Notes: generated from the sequence alone by a model not told the origin. A DNA stretch of 64,000 nucleotides from Brienomyrus brachyistius (GCF_023856365.1 NC_064542.1:22105838-22169837), one strand, 5' to 3'; numbered from the stretch's first letter, positions 50,027 through 62,010 are shown. Numbers and translations: made by a program.

Positions 50027-52857
50027 TTCTCCAGTGTGCAGTATGACAGCAGAACAATCTACAGATACCCTGAAAACAGGTCTGAGTGAGAGGATGGGGT
50101 GACAAGGGAAAGTTCCGGTAGTCTGGCACCTAAACCCCGATCCCCAGAGAGTTTTACTTAGTCATTATAACGTGTTGAATTCGACTGAGTTCAAACTGAT
50201 CAGATCAACCCCAGAGGTTAGAAAAGAATCTTCAAATTCTTCTGAAAAAAAAGAGGATCGATGAATGATTCCCAGAAACCTCTGAACTCTACTTTGCAAC
50301 CCTGAATGACTTGACTGTTTAAATAATTGTTTACATATTTCACTTTTTAATTCCTCTTAAATAACATAACTTTAACTAGCAATTTTGGGATACACTGAGA
50401 GAGGACCAATCAGGATGGCTGAAAGCAAATAAGCCTCCACCCATACCCGTAGCCCCGCCCACCGCCAGCCAATGCCAATCTCGGAAATCCTCTCACGTTC
50501 GACTTTGCCTGCGTGCCCCGATGTCTCACGTATTGATTCGCGTTTTGTGGTCAAGGTATTTTTAGCATTTGGGCTCTCAGACTTGCAGAGCTGTCGGAGT
50601 GGGGACACACCCACTACCCAGAAAGCCCTGCCCGGCTCCCAGCTAGAAACCTGGATCCCGGCCACCCCTGCGCTTTAATTACCCTGTCGTTAAAGGCGAA
50701 AAAAGACAAAAGGTATAGCAGTTAGTGGTGATATTCAGCCAGCTGGAAAGGCTGAAGCGTGTCGTCAATTGTTGTTTTGGTTTTCAAAGCGCTAGTCAGC
50801 AAAAATAGCGGTCCGAGGGGGGATTATCTCATGCGGGCTCGCAATGCATGCAGCGGCTCGCAATGCACGCAGCGGCGATGTCTACTGCCGCTGCAATTAG
50901 CAAACGAGCCTTTTAAGGGTTCGAGTAAAACATTTATTATGGTGTTGCGGTGCTGACTGAATTTGATTACCTACATTGAAATGGGCAATGGGACGCTCAG
51001 CGGTGAAACTGACGCCCTAAAATCACAGAATCAGACACGTGGAGGGTGGAGGGAGATGGAAGAGGATGTTCACTCGATATTCAGTAAAAGATTAATGGGA
51101 TGCCAACAATGGCAAACAATAATCCTGGCAACTGGCAATTGCTGAGTATAAAAATGGACTTTGATATCTCTCAAAGCAGCGACCCGTCCTGCTTATTGTG
51201 ACCCCCATCAACAGACCCCTTTAAAAGTCCCCCCCGTCGTGAAGTGCCTTTGGGCGCCCTGGCCTCTCAGCAGAGCCGCGCAGGATGACATTAAAAGCCT
51301 GCACTGACACTTTGAAAATCCTTACACTTCATTTCTTAATAATAAAATACGGCTTTTTTTCAGTGGAGGAGAGCGACTGCCTCTTACTGGGTTCTGCAGT
51401 GCATTAGAGGCGAAGATGACTCATCTTAAAAGAAATAAAATAAAATAAAAAACCCCTCTCGTCTGGCAGCGGCTGACAGTTTGGTTTGGGATGACCAAAT
51501 TTATTTTCTTGTGGGGGGGGGGGGGGGGGTTACTTTGAAGATTTTTTAGTAAAAAAAGGTGGTGGGTGAAAACCTGAGATCTGGATGGTCACTTATTCAG
51601 TCCACCCTAAGAGCCAGACCCCACCCCCCCCCCCCCCCAAAGGTCCCACTTTACCCCTGTGAAAAGGGAGAAAATGCCACTATTGCAGTGGGAGCTCGGC
51701 TGCTCCGAGACCAGCGTCCAAATTTAGAAGCGTGGAAATTAAAAAGCAGAACAGAGCCGCAGCCCAGAGTCATAGGCAGGCAGAAATCTCAGTGCAGCTC
51801 CTGCGCTTGAAAAAAGGCGAGAAAAATCCCCCACGGACCTTGAAGGATGGGGATTTGCCTGCGGGACAACGGGCATGGCTGGCAGCGCCGCCCCAGTGGA
51901 GAGCCCACTTACAGTGCGATCGACTCCATCATATGCTGTGCCTCATAACTGTCTGGGGGCGATGGTGTCATTTATTTGGCTTTCCAAAGCTCAACAACCA
52001 GGGACAGGTTTGCAGTTTCTAGGACCCCAATAAAAAAGCTACTCTGGGACCCCCCCCCAGCACAGTGACTCATTGTAGCCAATAAGGGGCCCCCAAACCA
52101 GAAGGGGGTCACATAAGTGCATGGCTTGAGTACTGGTAAACGCTACCGCTAACGACACCAGCTTCAAAGTGTCATTGGCGGTGCGACCTGCGTCGTGCCA
52201 CCACAAGGAATTCTGGGACTGATGTTCTGTATGGGCAGGCAGAAAAGAGAGACGGCAACATGAGATGCCAATGGCACCCTGCCTGGATTATGGAGCTAGA
52301 CGGCGCTATTGCTTTCCCTGGGTAAGAAAGGGCAGAAGGTATGGACGTTCTTGAGATGAATTACTGTTTTGCTTGCTTTGAAGGGGATGCAGGAGTAATA
52401 AAAGGCATTAGCGGCGTGCATGGCCATTAGCACACAGTCAATATGGGGGGGTGGGGGGAGGCCCCCACACCTAGCCAGCCCCCTCGTGATCGATAAAGAG
52501 CTGCGCGGAGCTGTGGGGAGCAGGCTAAGAAGTCGGCGTCCTGCTGACGAGACACGCTGGCAAAGAAAGGCCCCACTAAGCGACTCCCTGGATAAAACGC
52601 TTCAGGAGGCCTGACGGCTGGAGGGGAGTCGTGGGGGGGGGGGGGGGGATCGTTTTCAAGCCGGGAGCAGCAGGCAGCCGCATCACCCGGACGATTCATC
52701 CTGCAGCGCAAACCGCACAGCCATGAATAAAACATAGATGGGTGAGGAGTGAAGCAGGAGGAGAGAGGAGTAACAGAGAGGGAGTCAGGAGGGAGGCACC
52801 TCCAGCTCGTCTTACTGCGGGACTGATGGGGGCAGCGGTGGAGTGTGCGAGAGGGAG

Positions 52858-54645
52858 AGCGTCAGCGTGTGTGTCTGTGTGTGTGTGTGAAAGAACGTGT
52901 GTGTGAGAGAATGTGTACGTACAGTATAAGTCAATTTCTGTGTGCGAGAGAGTGTCAGTGTGTGTTGGTGTGTGAGAGTGTCTGGCAGTGTTTGTATGTG
53001 TATGAGAGAGAGAGAAGGTCAGTGTGTGTGTGCGTGTGTGTGTGTGTGTATGGAAAGAGAGAGATCATTGGTGTGTCTGTAGCAAAGTGTGTCTCTGTCA
53101 GTATGTCTAAGTGAAAGCGAGTGTCAGTGTGTATCTGTCAGTATATGACTGTGTGTATGTGACTGTGTCTATTTCAGTGTGTGTCTGTGTCAGTATGTGT
53201 GTGAGTTAAGGTGTATCTGTGTGTCTGTATCTCTGACTGTGTCAGTGGTTGTCAGTGTATTCGTGTCTGTCACTGTGTTTCTATGTCAGTGTGTATCTGT
53301 GTCATTCTTTCAGTGACTTCGTCAGTGTCAGTGAGTGTCAGTGTGACTACATCTGTGACTGTCAGTGAGTAGCAGTGTCAGTGTGTATTTACAGTATGTC
53401 AGTGAATATCTATGTTACTGTGCGTCAGTGTGTATCATAGTTTGTGTCAGTGCATATCTGTGATTGTGTCAGTGAGTGTCATTGTGTGTTGGGGTGTATC
53501 TGTGACTGTGTCAGTGAGTGTCAGTGTGTATATGTGACTGAGTCAGTGTGTTTCAGTGTCTGTGTCACTGTGTATCTATGTCAGTGTGTGACAGTGTGCA
53601 TCAGTGTTCGTGTCACTGTGTATCTGTGACTGTGTCAGTGAGTGTCAGTAGGTTGGTGTGTATCTGTGACTGCCGGTGAGTGTCAGTGTGTTGGTCTGTA
53701 TCTGTGACTGTGTCGGTGAGTGTCAGTGTGTCGGTCTGTATCTGTGACTGTGTCGGTGAGTGTCAGTGTGTCGGTCTGTATCTGTGACTGTCGGTGAGTG
53801 TCAGTGTGTCGGTCTGTATCTGTGACTGTGTCAGTGAGTGTCAGTGTGTCAGTGTGTATCTGTGACTGTGTCAGTGAGTGTCAGTGTGTATATGTGACTG
53901 AGTCAGTGTGTTTCAGTGTCTGTGTCACTGTGCATCTATGTCAGTGTGTGACAGTGTGCATCAGTGTTCGTGTCACTGTGTATCTGTGACTGTGTCAGTG
54001 AGTGTCAGTAGGTTGGTGTGTATCTGTGACTGTCGGTGAGTGTCAGTGTGTCGGTCTGTATCTGTGACTGTGTCGGTGAGTGTCAGTGTGTCGATCTGTA
54101 TCTGTGACTGTCGGTGAGTGTCAGTGTGTCGGTCTGTATCTGTGACTGTGTCAGTGAGTGTCAGTGTGTCAGTGTGTATCTGTGACTGTGTCAGTACTGT
54201 AGGTTGGTGTGTATCTGTGACTGTCGGTGAGTGTCAGTGTGTTCGTCTGTATCTGTGACTGTCGGTGAGTGTCAGTGTGTCGGTCTGTATCTGTGACTGT
54301 GTCGGTGAGTGTCAGTGTGTCGGTCTGTATCTGTGACTGTGTCGGTGAGTGTCAGTGTGTCGGTCTGTATCTGTGACTGTGTCGGTGAGTGTCAGTGTGT
54401 CAGTCTGTATCTGTGACTGTGTCAGTGTGTCAGTGTGTATCTGTGACTGTGTCAGTGAGTGTCAGTGTGTTGGTCTGTATCTGTGACTGTCGGTGAGTGT
54501 CAGTGTGTCGGTCTGTATCTGTGACTGTCGGTGAGTGTCAGTGTGTTGGTGTGTATCTGTGACTGTGTCGGTGAGTGTCAGTGTGTCGGTGTGTATCTGT
54601 GACTGTTTCAATGAGTGTCAGTGTGTATCTGTGTCTGTCTCCCAG
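52858..54645. repeat. GT-rich complex satellite with 360-bp duplication
   Basis: Irregular units of TGTGTCAGTGAGTGTCAG and TCTGTATCTGTGACTG. Sequence around 53521-53660 recurs at 53881-54020 with an offset of 360 bp and only isolated differences. The left part (52858-53400) is less ordered. Confidence 0.9.
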
Positions 54646-54843
54646 AGGGCCCCCCTCCCCTAACCCCGCAGAGCCAGAGTGTGTAACGCTTTGAAGCCGG
54701 TAAACACATAGCAAACAGCCCCTAACAGCAGAGCTCCATTAATCAGGATTAAGGCAGATTAGCAACAGACTGTGCGAAGCAGCATCACCAGCAGGGGGGG
54801 CTGGTACAGATTGGGGGGCAGGGTGGACACACAGGAGGACTTT

Positions 54844-55065
54844 ATACACACACACACACACACACACGCACACATACACACACGCACACATACACACACA
54901 CATACACACACGCACACATACACACGCACACACACACACACACGCATACACGCACGCACACACACATACACACACGCACACATACACACGCACACACACA
55001 CACACATACACGCACACACACACACACACACACACATACACGCACACACAAACACGCACACATTT
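54844..55065. repeat. CA/CG alternating tract
   Basis: CACACA blocks with regular CGCACACATACACA interruptions, a pure purine-pyrimidine alternation (Z-DNA-prone). Confidence 0.9.
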
Positions 55066-56519
55066 GTCTTTATAAAAAAACAAATATCTGTAAAATATGA
55101 GATTATTACATAATCATCAAACACGGAGGTCCTGGCAGGGTAAGAGTTCCTCACTGTACCCCACTGATAAAACAATAACCACCCCATGCTAAAAGAAAGC
55201 CCCCAGGCCCAGGAACACCTTCACACAGATCTTCCCTTTCCTGCCCTATTATTATTCATAATTACTGAAGTCGTAATAACAGTGATTTATTAGTTGTTTT
55301 TAGCTAGAGTGGTGATGTTAAAGGTCATATGCATTAAGGTAATAAAAGTAGAGGTTGTGGGGTGGGGAGGGGTGTTCAAGTCGGGGGGGGGATTAACCAC
55401 CACTACCACACATTGAGTGCTATGGGAACTCTGTGAGCAGGGTGTGAGCTGGGGGCTGAAATCAGCCCTGCGGGGCAAGACGAGAACCGGAAGACAGAGA
55501 AATCACCCCTTCGGATTGGCAGATCCTGATCGGATGGTCTGAACCAGATGCTGCCAATCACAGGGTGGCACTCCGGACCTAAGTTCCAATCAGATGGAAG
55601 TGTAGGGCTACATTACCAACCAATCAGCCTGCATGAGATATTCGATTCATATCAGCAAAAATGTTCTGTGTTCGTAAAATAAATGGTATTTTGCCGACGC
55701 ATGTTACTGTAAGAAACCATCAGATTAATTGCCATTTGACATAAAAACCACACTCACAAAGTCGGCCGTAAATGACGCAGTTCCCAAACTCCACAGCTTA
55801 TTGTGGGCTTATCAAAATGTATATAAGTAAAATCTCAGCCAATGAGATGACAGGAGGCCCGACGTGATCGAAAGCGGATGCGCTCAGTCCCGAGTCCAGG
55901 GAGACGGCATTCAGCCTGGGGAGGCACTCCCCACCTGCTGGGATGTGGACAGTGTAAAGCGAGGCGGGGGAGAGAGGGAACGAGGGAGGGAGGTCTCCCT
56001 CAGCTGGGCCGACTCCAAACGGCCACTGATATTCCACCCAGGAAGCAGGGAGAAGGAAGAAAAATAAAACGAGGTATAAAGAGTGGGGGGTCGCTGTGGA
56101 TTCACAGGCAGGGATGTGTGTGTTGTCACCAGCAGCTTCCGGAGAGAAAAAATATCTCAGTCAAACATGGCTAATTAGGGCTGCATGTCGGAAAAAATAT
56201 ATCTATATGTAAATGAAAGGGCAAGAAAGGAGGGGGGGGGAGAGTGACAGAGACTGCTGGAATCGCATTAACCCAGATTCCAGCTTCTTTGTGATGGGTG
56301 GGGGCCAAGTAATGTCAAGGGGACCGGACAAAGAAGGAGCAGCTGCCCCCCCAGGGTATGCTAACCCCATCCACCAGTGGGATGTATGTACTGGCGCCCC
56401 CTCCCCACACAGAACAGCCCTGCTATTATTTTATATTGGCTCCCTGAGCTTGGCAAATGGGTCATTTTTTTCAAACAGAGCAGGAAAAGAGAAAACAAAG
56501 CGGGGTGCTAAATAACCCA

Positions 56520-56533
56520 TCAGCAGGGGGCGG
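56520..56533 (+). promoter_or_regulatory. CTCF-like motif
   Basis: TCAGCAGGGGGCGG matches 13 of 14 positions of the same core pattern, on the same strand as the 50013 site and in the same intron. Confidence 0.3.
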
Positions 56534-57156
56534 CAGCGAGCTCATCAGTTGGGGTAGGGTGGGGTGCTGGTCCCGTGGTCCGCAGTGATTTCTGGGAAAT
56601 ACGAGCATCTTATTTCACGGGAGCTTATAATACTCTTTGTGACCTTAAATGCATGTGTGACAGAACCACACGGCTGGGTCACGTCTGCAAGTCCGGGGGG
56701 GGGGGGTTACGACGACCATGTGCTCATGTTGTCACTGAGCAGACGGGGAGAGAGTTGCAGTGGTGAAAACACCCATTTAACGTCAAGGAGGCAGAGCGTA
56801 CAGCTCAGGGTCACCGGAAGGGTCGGCTCTGGATTTATTTGGGACACTCGGTGACACCGCCCACGTCACACGTAGGTAAAAACCAGAATGTGGGAGGACA
56901 AACTTTATACACATGCTAGAGGGGATGCAGAAAGGGGCTAAACCCCGTCATAGGCTGGGGTATCAGGAAGGGGGAGGCAGGTTGCAGAGGAAGCTGAATA
57001 AAGCTGGGAAAGAGGGGCATACCAGGTGTAAAAAATGATGGGGAGAGTAGCATCGCAGATGCTTCCATTAAACACCCACCCCATGCCTGTTGCCGGGGAA
57101 CGCCCGGAGCATGGCGAGAAAACGCCGCCTCTGATTGGCCACCCCCCCGTCCTTAC

Positions 57157-57277
57157 CTTGTAGGGCTCCCCGAACAGATTGAAGCCGGAGGAAAGGAAAT
57201 CTTCATCTTGTTGTACCTCCTGCGTCCGCCTCTCCCACTCCTTCTTCTTCAGCGCGCTGCGGTCCGGCTCGTAATGG
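57157..57277 (-). CDS. aff2: aff2 internal exon: N-terminal basic helix and start of P-TEFb contact
   Basis: This is the most upstream aff2 exon visible, 121 bp. It starts with the last base of a split codon and then encodes 40 residues from [17 protein letters not shown] to NLFGEPYK. The donor is AAG|gtaagg in phase 0. The acceptor is a tandem cagcag directly preceded by 22 C residues. AFF proteins are nuclear scaffolds of super elongation complexes, which bring the CDK9/cyclin T kinase P-TEFb to RNA polymerase II. The LF-EPYK residues open the segment that contacts cyclin T in AFF4. Residue choices such as [11 protein letters not shown] and [12 protein letters not shown] fit AFF2 better than AFF1, AFF3 or AFF4, as I remember them. 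The family's short start exon is not seen upstream within the window, so the protein start is missing. Homology and splice signals are seen directly; the function is inferred from the family. Confidence 0.95.
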
Positions 57278-58434
57278 CTGCTGGGGGGGGGGGGGGGGGG
57301 GGGGGCAGGCGTTAAGGGGCATGCTGCATCGCCATCCATACCTCCAGTAAGCACAAGCAGGTAGAAAAAAAAAAACGAGATTGGCACTTAATTGCTTATA
57401 CATGAGAGGCTTACCTCTCAGAGCCAATATCAAAATGATAGAAAAATCCGGAAATGGAACCTCTCCTTCTAGGCTGGCATCAAACGGCTCTCTTGGCAGT
57501 GACGATACCCGGGCCTCCCCCACCCTCCTGGGGGGACTGTGAAACCCAATCCTCACAAATTAAAATTCCGGCTTTAAGTTTCTTTTTCTTTAATGTTAAT
57601 CTCATCTCATTAAGCAGCGGGCCACTCTGAATGAAAGGGCACTCGGTTTTCTTTACCCATAATGCACCCCGACGTCGCGAACTCGCTGAAAGGGCTTCGC
57701 GGTGACGCTCCTTCCGCCTCGCTTTCCGAAATGCAAACATTAAAGAACATCAGCATCGCCCCTTCGGAATGTAAATAAGGACTGAAGTTTGAAAGTGCAC
57801 AAGCTTTCGCTCCACTTCACAGAAATAAATTCCACCGTAAGGGTAGCGGGGTTGTAGCCGGCCCAGTTTGATGACCCCGCTTCTCGCTAAGCCTCCTTTT
57901 TAACTATTGTGAAGTGCATGGATGTTCCATGGGAAGTAATAATAAAAAAATGGGGAAAGAAACACGACAACGTGGAAAGCATCTGAGAATGATTTCTTGT
58001 CCCTGGCGGAATGGCAATGTCCCCCCGGGGAAGGCAGTCACAGCCCAGACGTGCATGTATTGTCAATCTGCGAATGATCACAGTGGCATCAGATATGAAG
58101 GCAGCAGGAGAGCCAGCCATGGTGGGGGTCCGGCAGGGTCCAGGGCTGGGCAGGCGCCTGCCTGCAGGGCCCCCCCAGACTCACAGTTCCTCCACGGAAG
58201 TGGGTCTCTGGGTCTCAGTGACCAGGACTGGTACCCATGGATGTGATGTTATTTCTGACATCCAGAGTAAACCACTTGCGCTGGAAAGCTGTTAATCCTG
58301 GCTTTGCTCACATCCAGCAATCTTTCAACAGAAAATCCGGGTTCTGAACCGCTGCACCGCCTGCTGGTGAAGACGCACAGGTAACAGCAGGTCTGAGCGT
58401 GTGTCGGTAAAGTCTGTGTGTTGCGGATGCAGTT

Positions 58435-58669
58435 GAATGCTTGTATTCATATCTTTGTGGGGACTGTCCATTCATTTCTATGGGTATAACCTCAATCCCA
58501 ACTATGACAACCGTAACCCTACCCAGCCTTAACCGTAACCATGACTAACAAATTACAAGACTTTTGGCATTCTTAATTTTTTAAGAATGATCTGTGCAGT
58601 CACAGATTTGTATAAGATCTATAAAATGTGAAAATAACATGTTTACACACACACACACACACACACACA
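58435..58669 (+). repeat. CA-associated interspersed repeat, copy 4
   Basis: It starts near TTCATATCTTTGTGGGGACT, then CATTCATTTCTATGGG, CCTACCCAGCCTTAACC and GACTTTTGGCATTC, and ends in a CA tract (about 58647-58669) shared with copy 5. Confidence 0.7.
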
Positions 58670-58955
58670 AGTTCGTAATTATATCTTTGTGGGGACTCTC
58701 CATTCATTTCTATGGTGAACACTATAATCCCAACATGACACCCTTAACCCCCACCCAGCCCTAACCTTAACCATAAGTAACCAAACCAAATATGAGACTT
58801 TTAGCATTTTTAGTTTTTTGATTGCATTCACAGATGGGGACCTGAAAAGTGGTCCCCACAACATCAAAATAACCGGTTTTTAATACATTGTAGGGAATCA
58901 TTTGGTCCCAAAATGTAATATAAACCTAATCCACACACACACACACACACACACA
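58670..58955 (+). repeat. CA-associated interspersed repeat, copy 5 (most complete)
   Basis: It follows the CA tract and reads AATTATATCTTTGTGGGGAC, TCCATTCATTTCTATGG, CCCAGCCCTAACCTTAACC, TTTTTAGTTTTTTGATTGC and GTGGTCCCCACAAC, then a terminal ATTTGGTCCC and another CA tract. The TGTGGGGAC/GTCCCCACA pieces form short inverted motifs. Copies 4 and 5 sit in tandem. Confidence 0.7.
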
Positions 58956-60664
58956 TTGAGAAGGTTGCCAAAATTAAATGAGTTTCACTGTCACACCGTT
59001 GAAACACCCGTTTGAACAGCTGTTCAAAAAGCAGTTCAGTGGTCCAATATCAGGACTGTCATTAGGAAGAGACCCCTGAAAGACCCACACTACACGTGGG
59101 TCACTGTCTGTCTGCTCTTGACATCATATACAGCGTCAATTTAACTTAAACATGCTAGTACTTCAAAATCTACGTAAATAGCTAAACATGCTATTGGGTA
59201 CATCAGCATTTCCCATTTAAGGATCTCCCAGCCACTGCTCCTTCTCACTAGAGTAACTCGTTTGTAAAGTGTTATTTATTTTGAAGCTGGCCGCTATTCC
59301 TCTGGGGGGCGCTGCGACTCTCTGTGGTAGATAACAAAAAACAGGCGGAAAGCGGAAATCAGTTTGTCTTCAATCTTCCCTCCCTCACCCCCCCCCCCCC
59401 CCCCCCACCCACCCCCGCCCTGAGGCCGTCTGGTTTTTCCGAAGCGTTTAATCCATCACCAAATTGTTCTGGAAAAAGGCCACGCCGAGGAAGAAAAACG
59501 ACCAGGGGTCCGAGAGAGAGACAGGCGGGGGGGCGGGGGGAGATGGTTCCGGAATAGGGAATAAATATGGCGAGAGTGACGGCGGTCCCGTGCGGGTACT
59601 GACAGCGAGATGTCAGTTATCTTTATGTCGCTTCGCTGGGGCGCCTGACAGCGGCACCTGACAGGCCGATAGATCAAACGCACAGCTGAGACAGCAGCAC
59701 AGAAACCAGGTCCCCCGACGTTGAATTACACTCCGAACGCAAGAGTGCGGGGGTGTATGCCGGCTGCGGGGCGCCCCTCATGGGGTACGCTGCCTGTGGT
59801 GGCAGGGGGTCCTGATAATCAAGACGAGGGGGGTGAAACAGTAAATAGAGTGCCAGGATGCAAAGAGGCTTGCATTTAGAGCTCAGTATGGGGGGTGGGG
59901 TGTCACCCTTCTTCCCGCTCGCACTGTGACCGATAAGGACACTTCTGTTGTTTTCGTTTCATCAGTTCCTCTAACTTTCCCCCCGGGTTTGGGAATCCGT
60001 TAATTAGTCGGTGGATTCCGGCAGAATGGCGCCGCGTCTCCCTGCACACCTCCCTCACATCCTGCCGTTTTCAGGACTCTATTTTTCTCTTTCCTCCTCT
60101 CCTATCTCTTTTCTTCTCCACCTCTCCACCCGTTCCTTCCTGGCCCCTAATACTGATATCCACAGTGAACCGAATGAATTTAATCTCAGTTGAGCTTTGC
60201 TGCACTTGGAAGATAACCAAACAGACCTGCCCCCCCCCCCCACCCCAAATCGCTGCCAGAGGCCCCCCGGAAAGAGCCTCAGACCGAGAGATACGCTCAG
60301 TGGCAAACGGCATCCTTATTAAAACGGAACTGCCGACAACAGTTACCGGCTTCTCACTTGAACGGCAATTATTAATTTGAAGCACCATCTAATTAAAGCT
60401 ACAACAGAGCATTTAGCCGCTCGTTAGCGTTATTCCGTCAGATGGTAATTATAACGAGCTCCCAGTTTATCGCCAGGCAAGCCGGACGCCAAGGTTGCGG
60501 GCCACTTTTGGATGATCAGGGGTAAATGGAGAATGACCATGGGGGTCCTGCAGGGATTCGGGCCAAGATTGCCCAGTGCTGGGTGGGCCCGCAAGGTGGC
60601 CAGAAAACCCCTAGGTATAACAGAGCATACAGCACTACCCAGACGAGTCTTGTGAGCAACTAGT

Positions 60665-62010
60665 CACTGTATCTTTGAGGATAACCAGTTAATAATAGGT
60701 GGTTTACACTCTGCTGGACCTTTGAGGATGACCGGCTGATAACGAGCAGTTTACATGCTGTTGGACCTTTGAGGCTGACCGGCTGATAACGAGCAGTTCA
60801 CACTCTGCTGGACCTTTGAGGATGACCGGCTGATGACGAGCAGTTTACACTCTGTTGGACCTTTGAGGGAGACCGGCTGATAACGAGCAGTTTACACGCT
60901 GTTGGACCTTTGAGGATGACCTGCTGATAACGAGCAGTTTACACGCCGCTGGACCTTTGAGGATGACCGGCTGATGACGAGCAGTTTACACTCTGTTGGA
61001 CCTTTGAGGAAGACCGGCTGATAACGAGCAGTTCACACGCTGTTGGACCTTTGAGGGTGACCGGCTGATAACGAGCAGTTTACACTCTGCTGGACCTTTG
61101 AGGATGACCGGCTAATAACGAGCAGTTTACACTCTGTTGGACCTTTGAGGGTGACCGGCTGATAACGAGCATTTTACACGCCGCTGGACCTTTGAGGATG
61201 ACCGGCTGATGACGAGCAGTTTACACTCTGTTGGACCTTTGAGGGAGACCGGCTGATAACGAGCAGTTCACACGCTGTTGGACCTTTGAGGATGACCTGC
61301 TGATAACGAGCAGTTTACACGCCGCTGGACCTTTGAGGATGACCGGCTGATGACGAGCAGTTTACACTCTGTTGGACCTTTGAGGAAGACCGGCTGATAA
61401 CGAGCAGTTCACACGCTGTTGGACCTTTGAGGGTGACCGGCTGATAACGAGCAGTTTACACTCTGCTGGACCTTTGAGGATGACCGGCTAATAACGAGCA
61501 GTTTACACTCTGTTGGACCTTTGAGGGTGACCGGCTGATAACGAGCATTTTACACGCCGCTGGACCTTTGAGGATGACCGGCTGATGACGAGCAGTTTAC
61601 ACTCTGTTGGACCTTTGAGGAAGACCGGCTGATAACGAGCAGTTCACACGCTGTTGGACCTTTGAGGATGACCTGCTGATAACGAGCAGTTTACACGCCG
61701 CTGGACCTTTGAGGATGACCGGCTGATGACGAGCAGTTTACACTCTGTTGGACCTTTGAGGAAGACCGGCTGATAACGAGCAGTTCACACGCTGTTGGAC
61801 CTTTGAGGGTGACCGGCTGATAACGAGCAGTTTACACTCTGCTGGACCTTTGAGGATGACCGGCTAATAACGAGCAGTTTACATGCCGCTGGACCTTTGA
61901 GGACGACCTGCTGATGACGAGCAGTTTACACTCTGTTGGACCTTTGAGGATGACCGGCTGATAACGAGCAGTTCACACTCTGCTGGACCTTTGAGGATGG
62001 CCGGCTGATT
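60665..62010. repeat. 47-bp minisatellite, about 28 copies, with 376-bp higher-order unit
   Basis: Units join GACCGGCTGATAACGAGCAG, TTTACACTCTGCTGGACC and TTTGAGGAT. Diagnostic variants (GATGACGAG, TTCACACGC, AGCATTTTAC, GACCTGCTG) recur in the same order. Matching blocks start at 60961, 61337 and 61713, exactly 376 bp (8 units) apart. Confidence 0.93.

Larger units (their letters stand above)
49497..57156 (-). other. aff2: aff2 intron between the P-TEFb-segment exons
   Basis: This 7,660-bp intron starts gtaagg and ends cagcag. It contains the GT-rich array 52858-54645 and the CA/CG alternating tract 54844-55065. 49500-52857 is unique-looking apart from homopolymer runs (17 G at 51513-51529, C run near 51622-51638), a local near-repeat at 50835-50875 and a CTCF-like motif at 50013-50026. 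55066-57156 is unique, with a second CTCF-like motif at 56520-56533. No additional exon is required by homology. Confidence 0.85.

Noticed and set aside
6035..57277. Assignment of the gene to AFF3 (LAF4)
   Set aside because: GDALANRVQNTLGNYDEMK, HLVGIPK, HTPGK and FPIPSK fit AFF2 better, though a tree would settle it.
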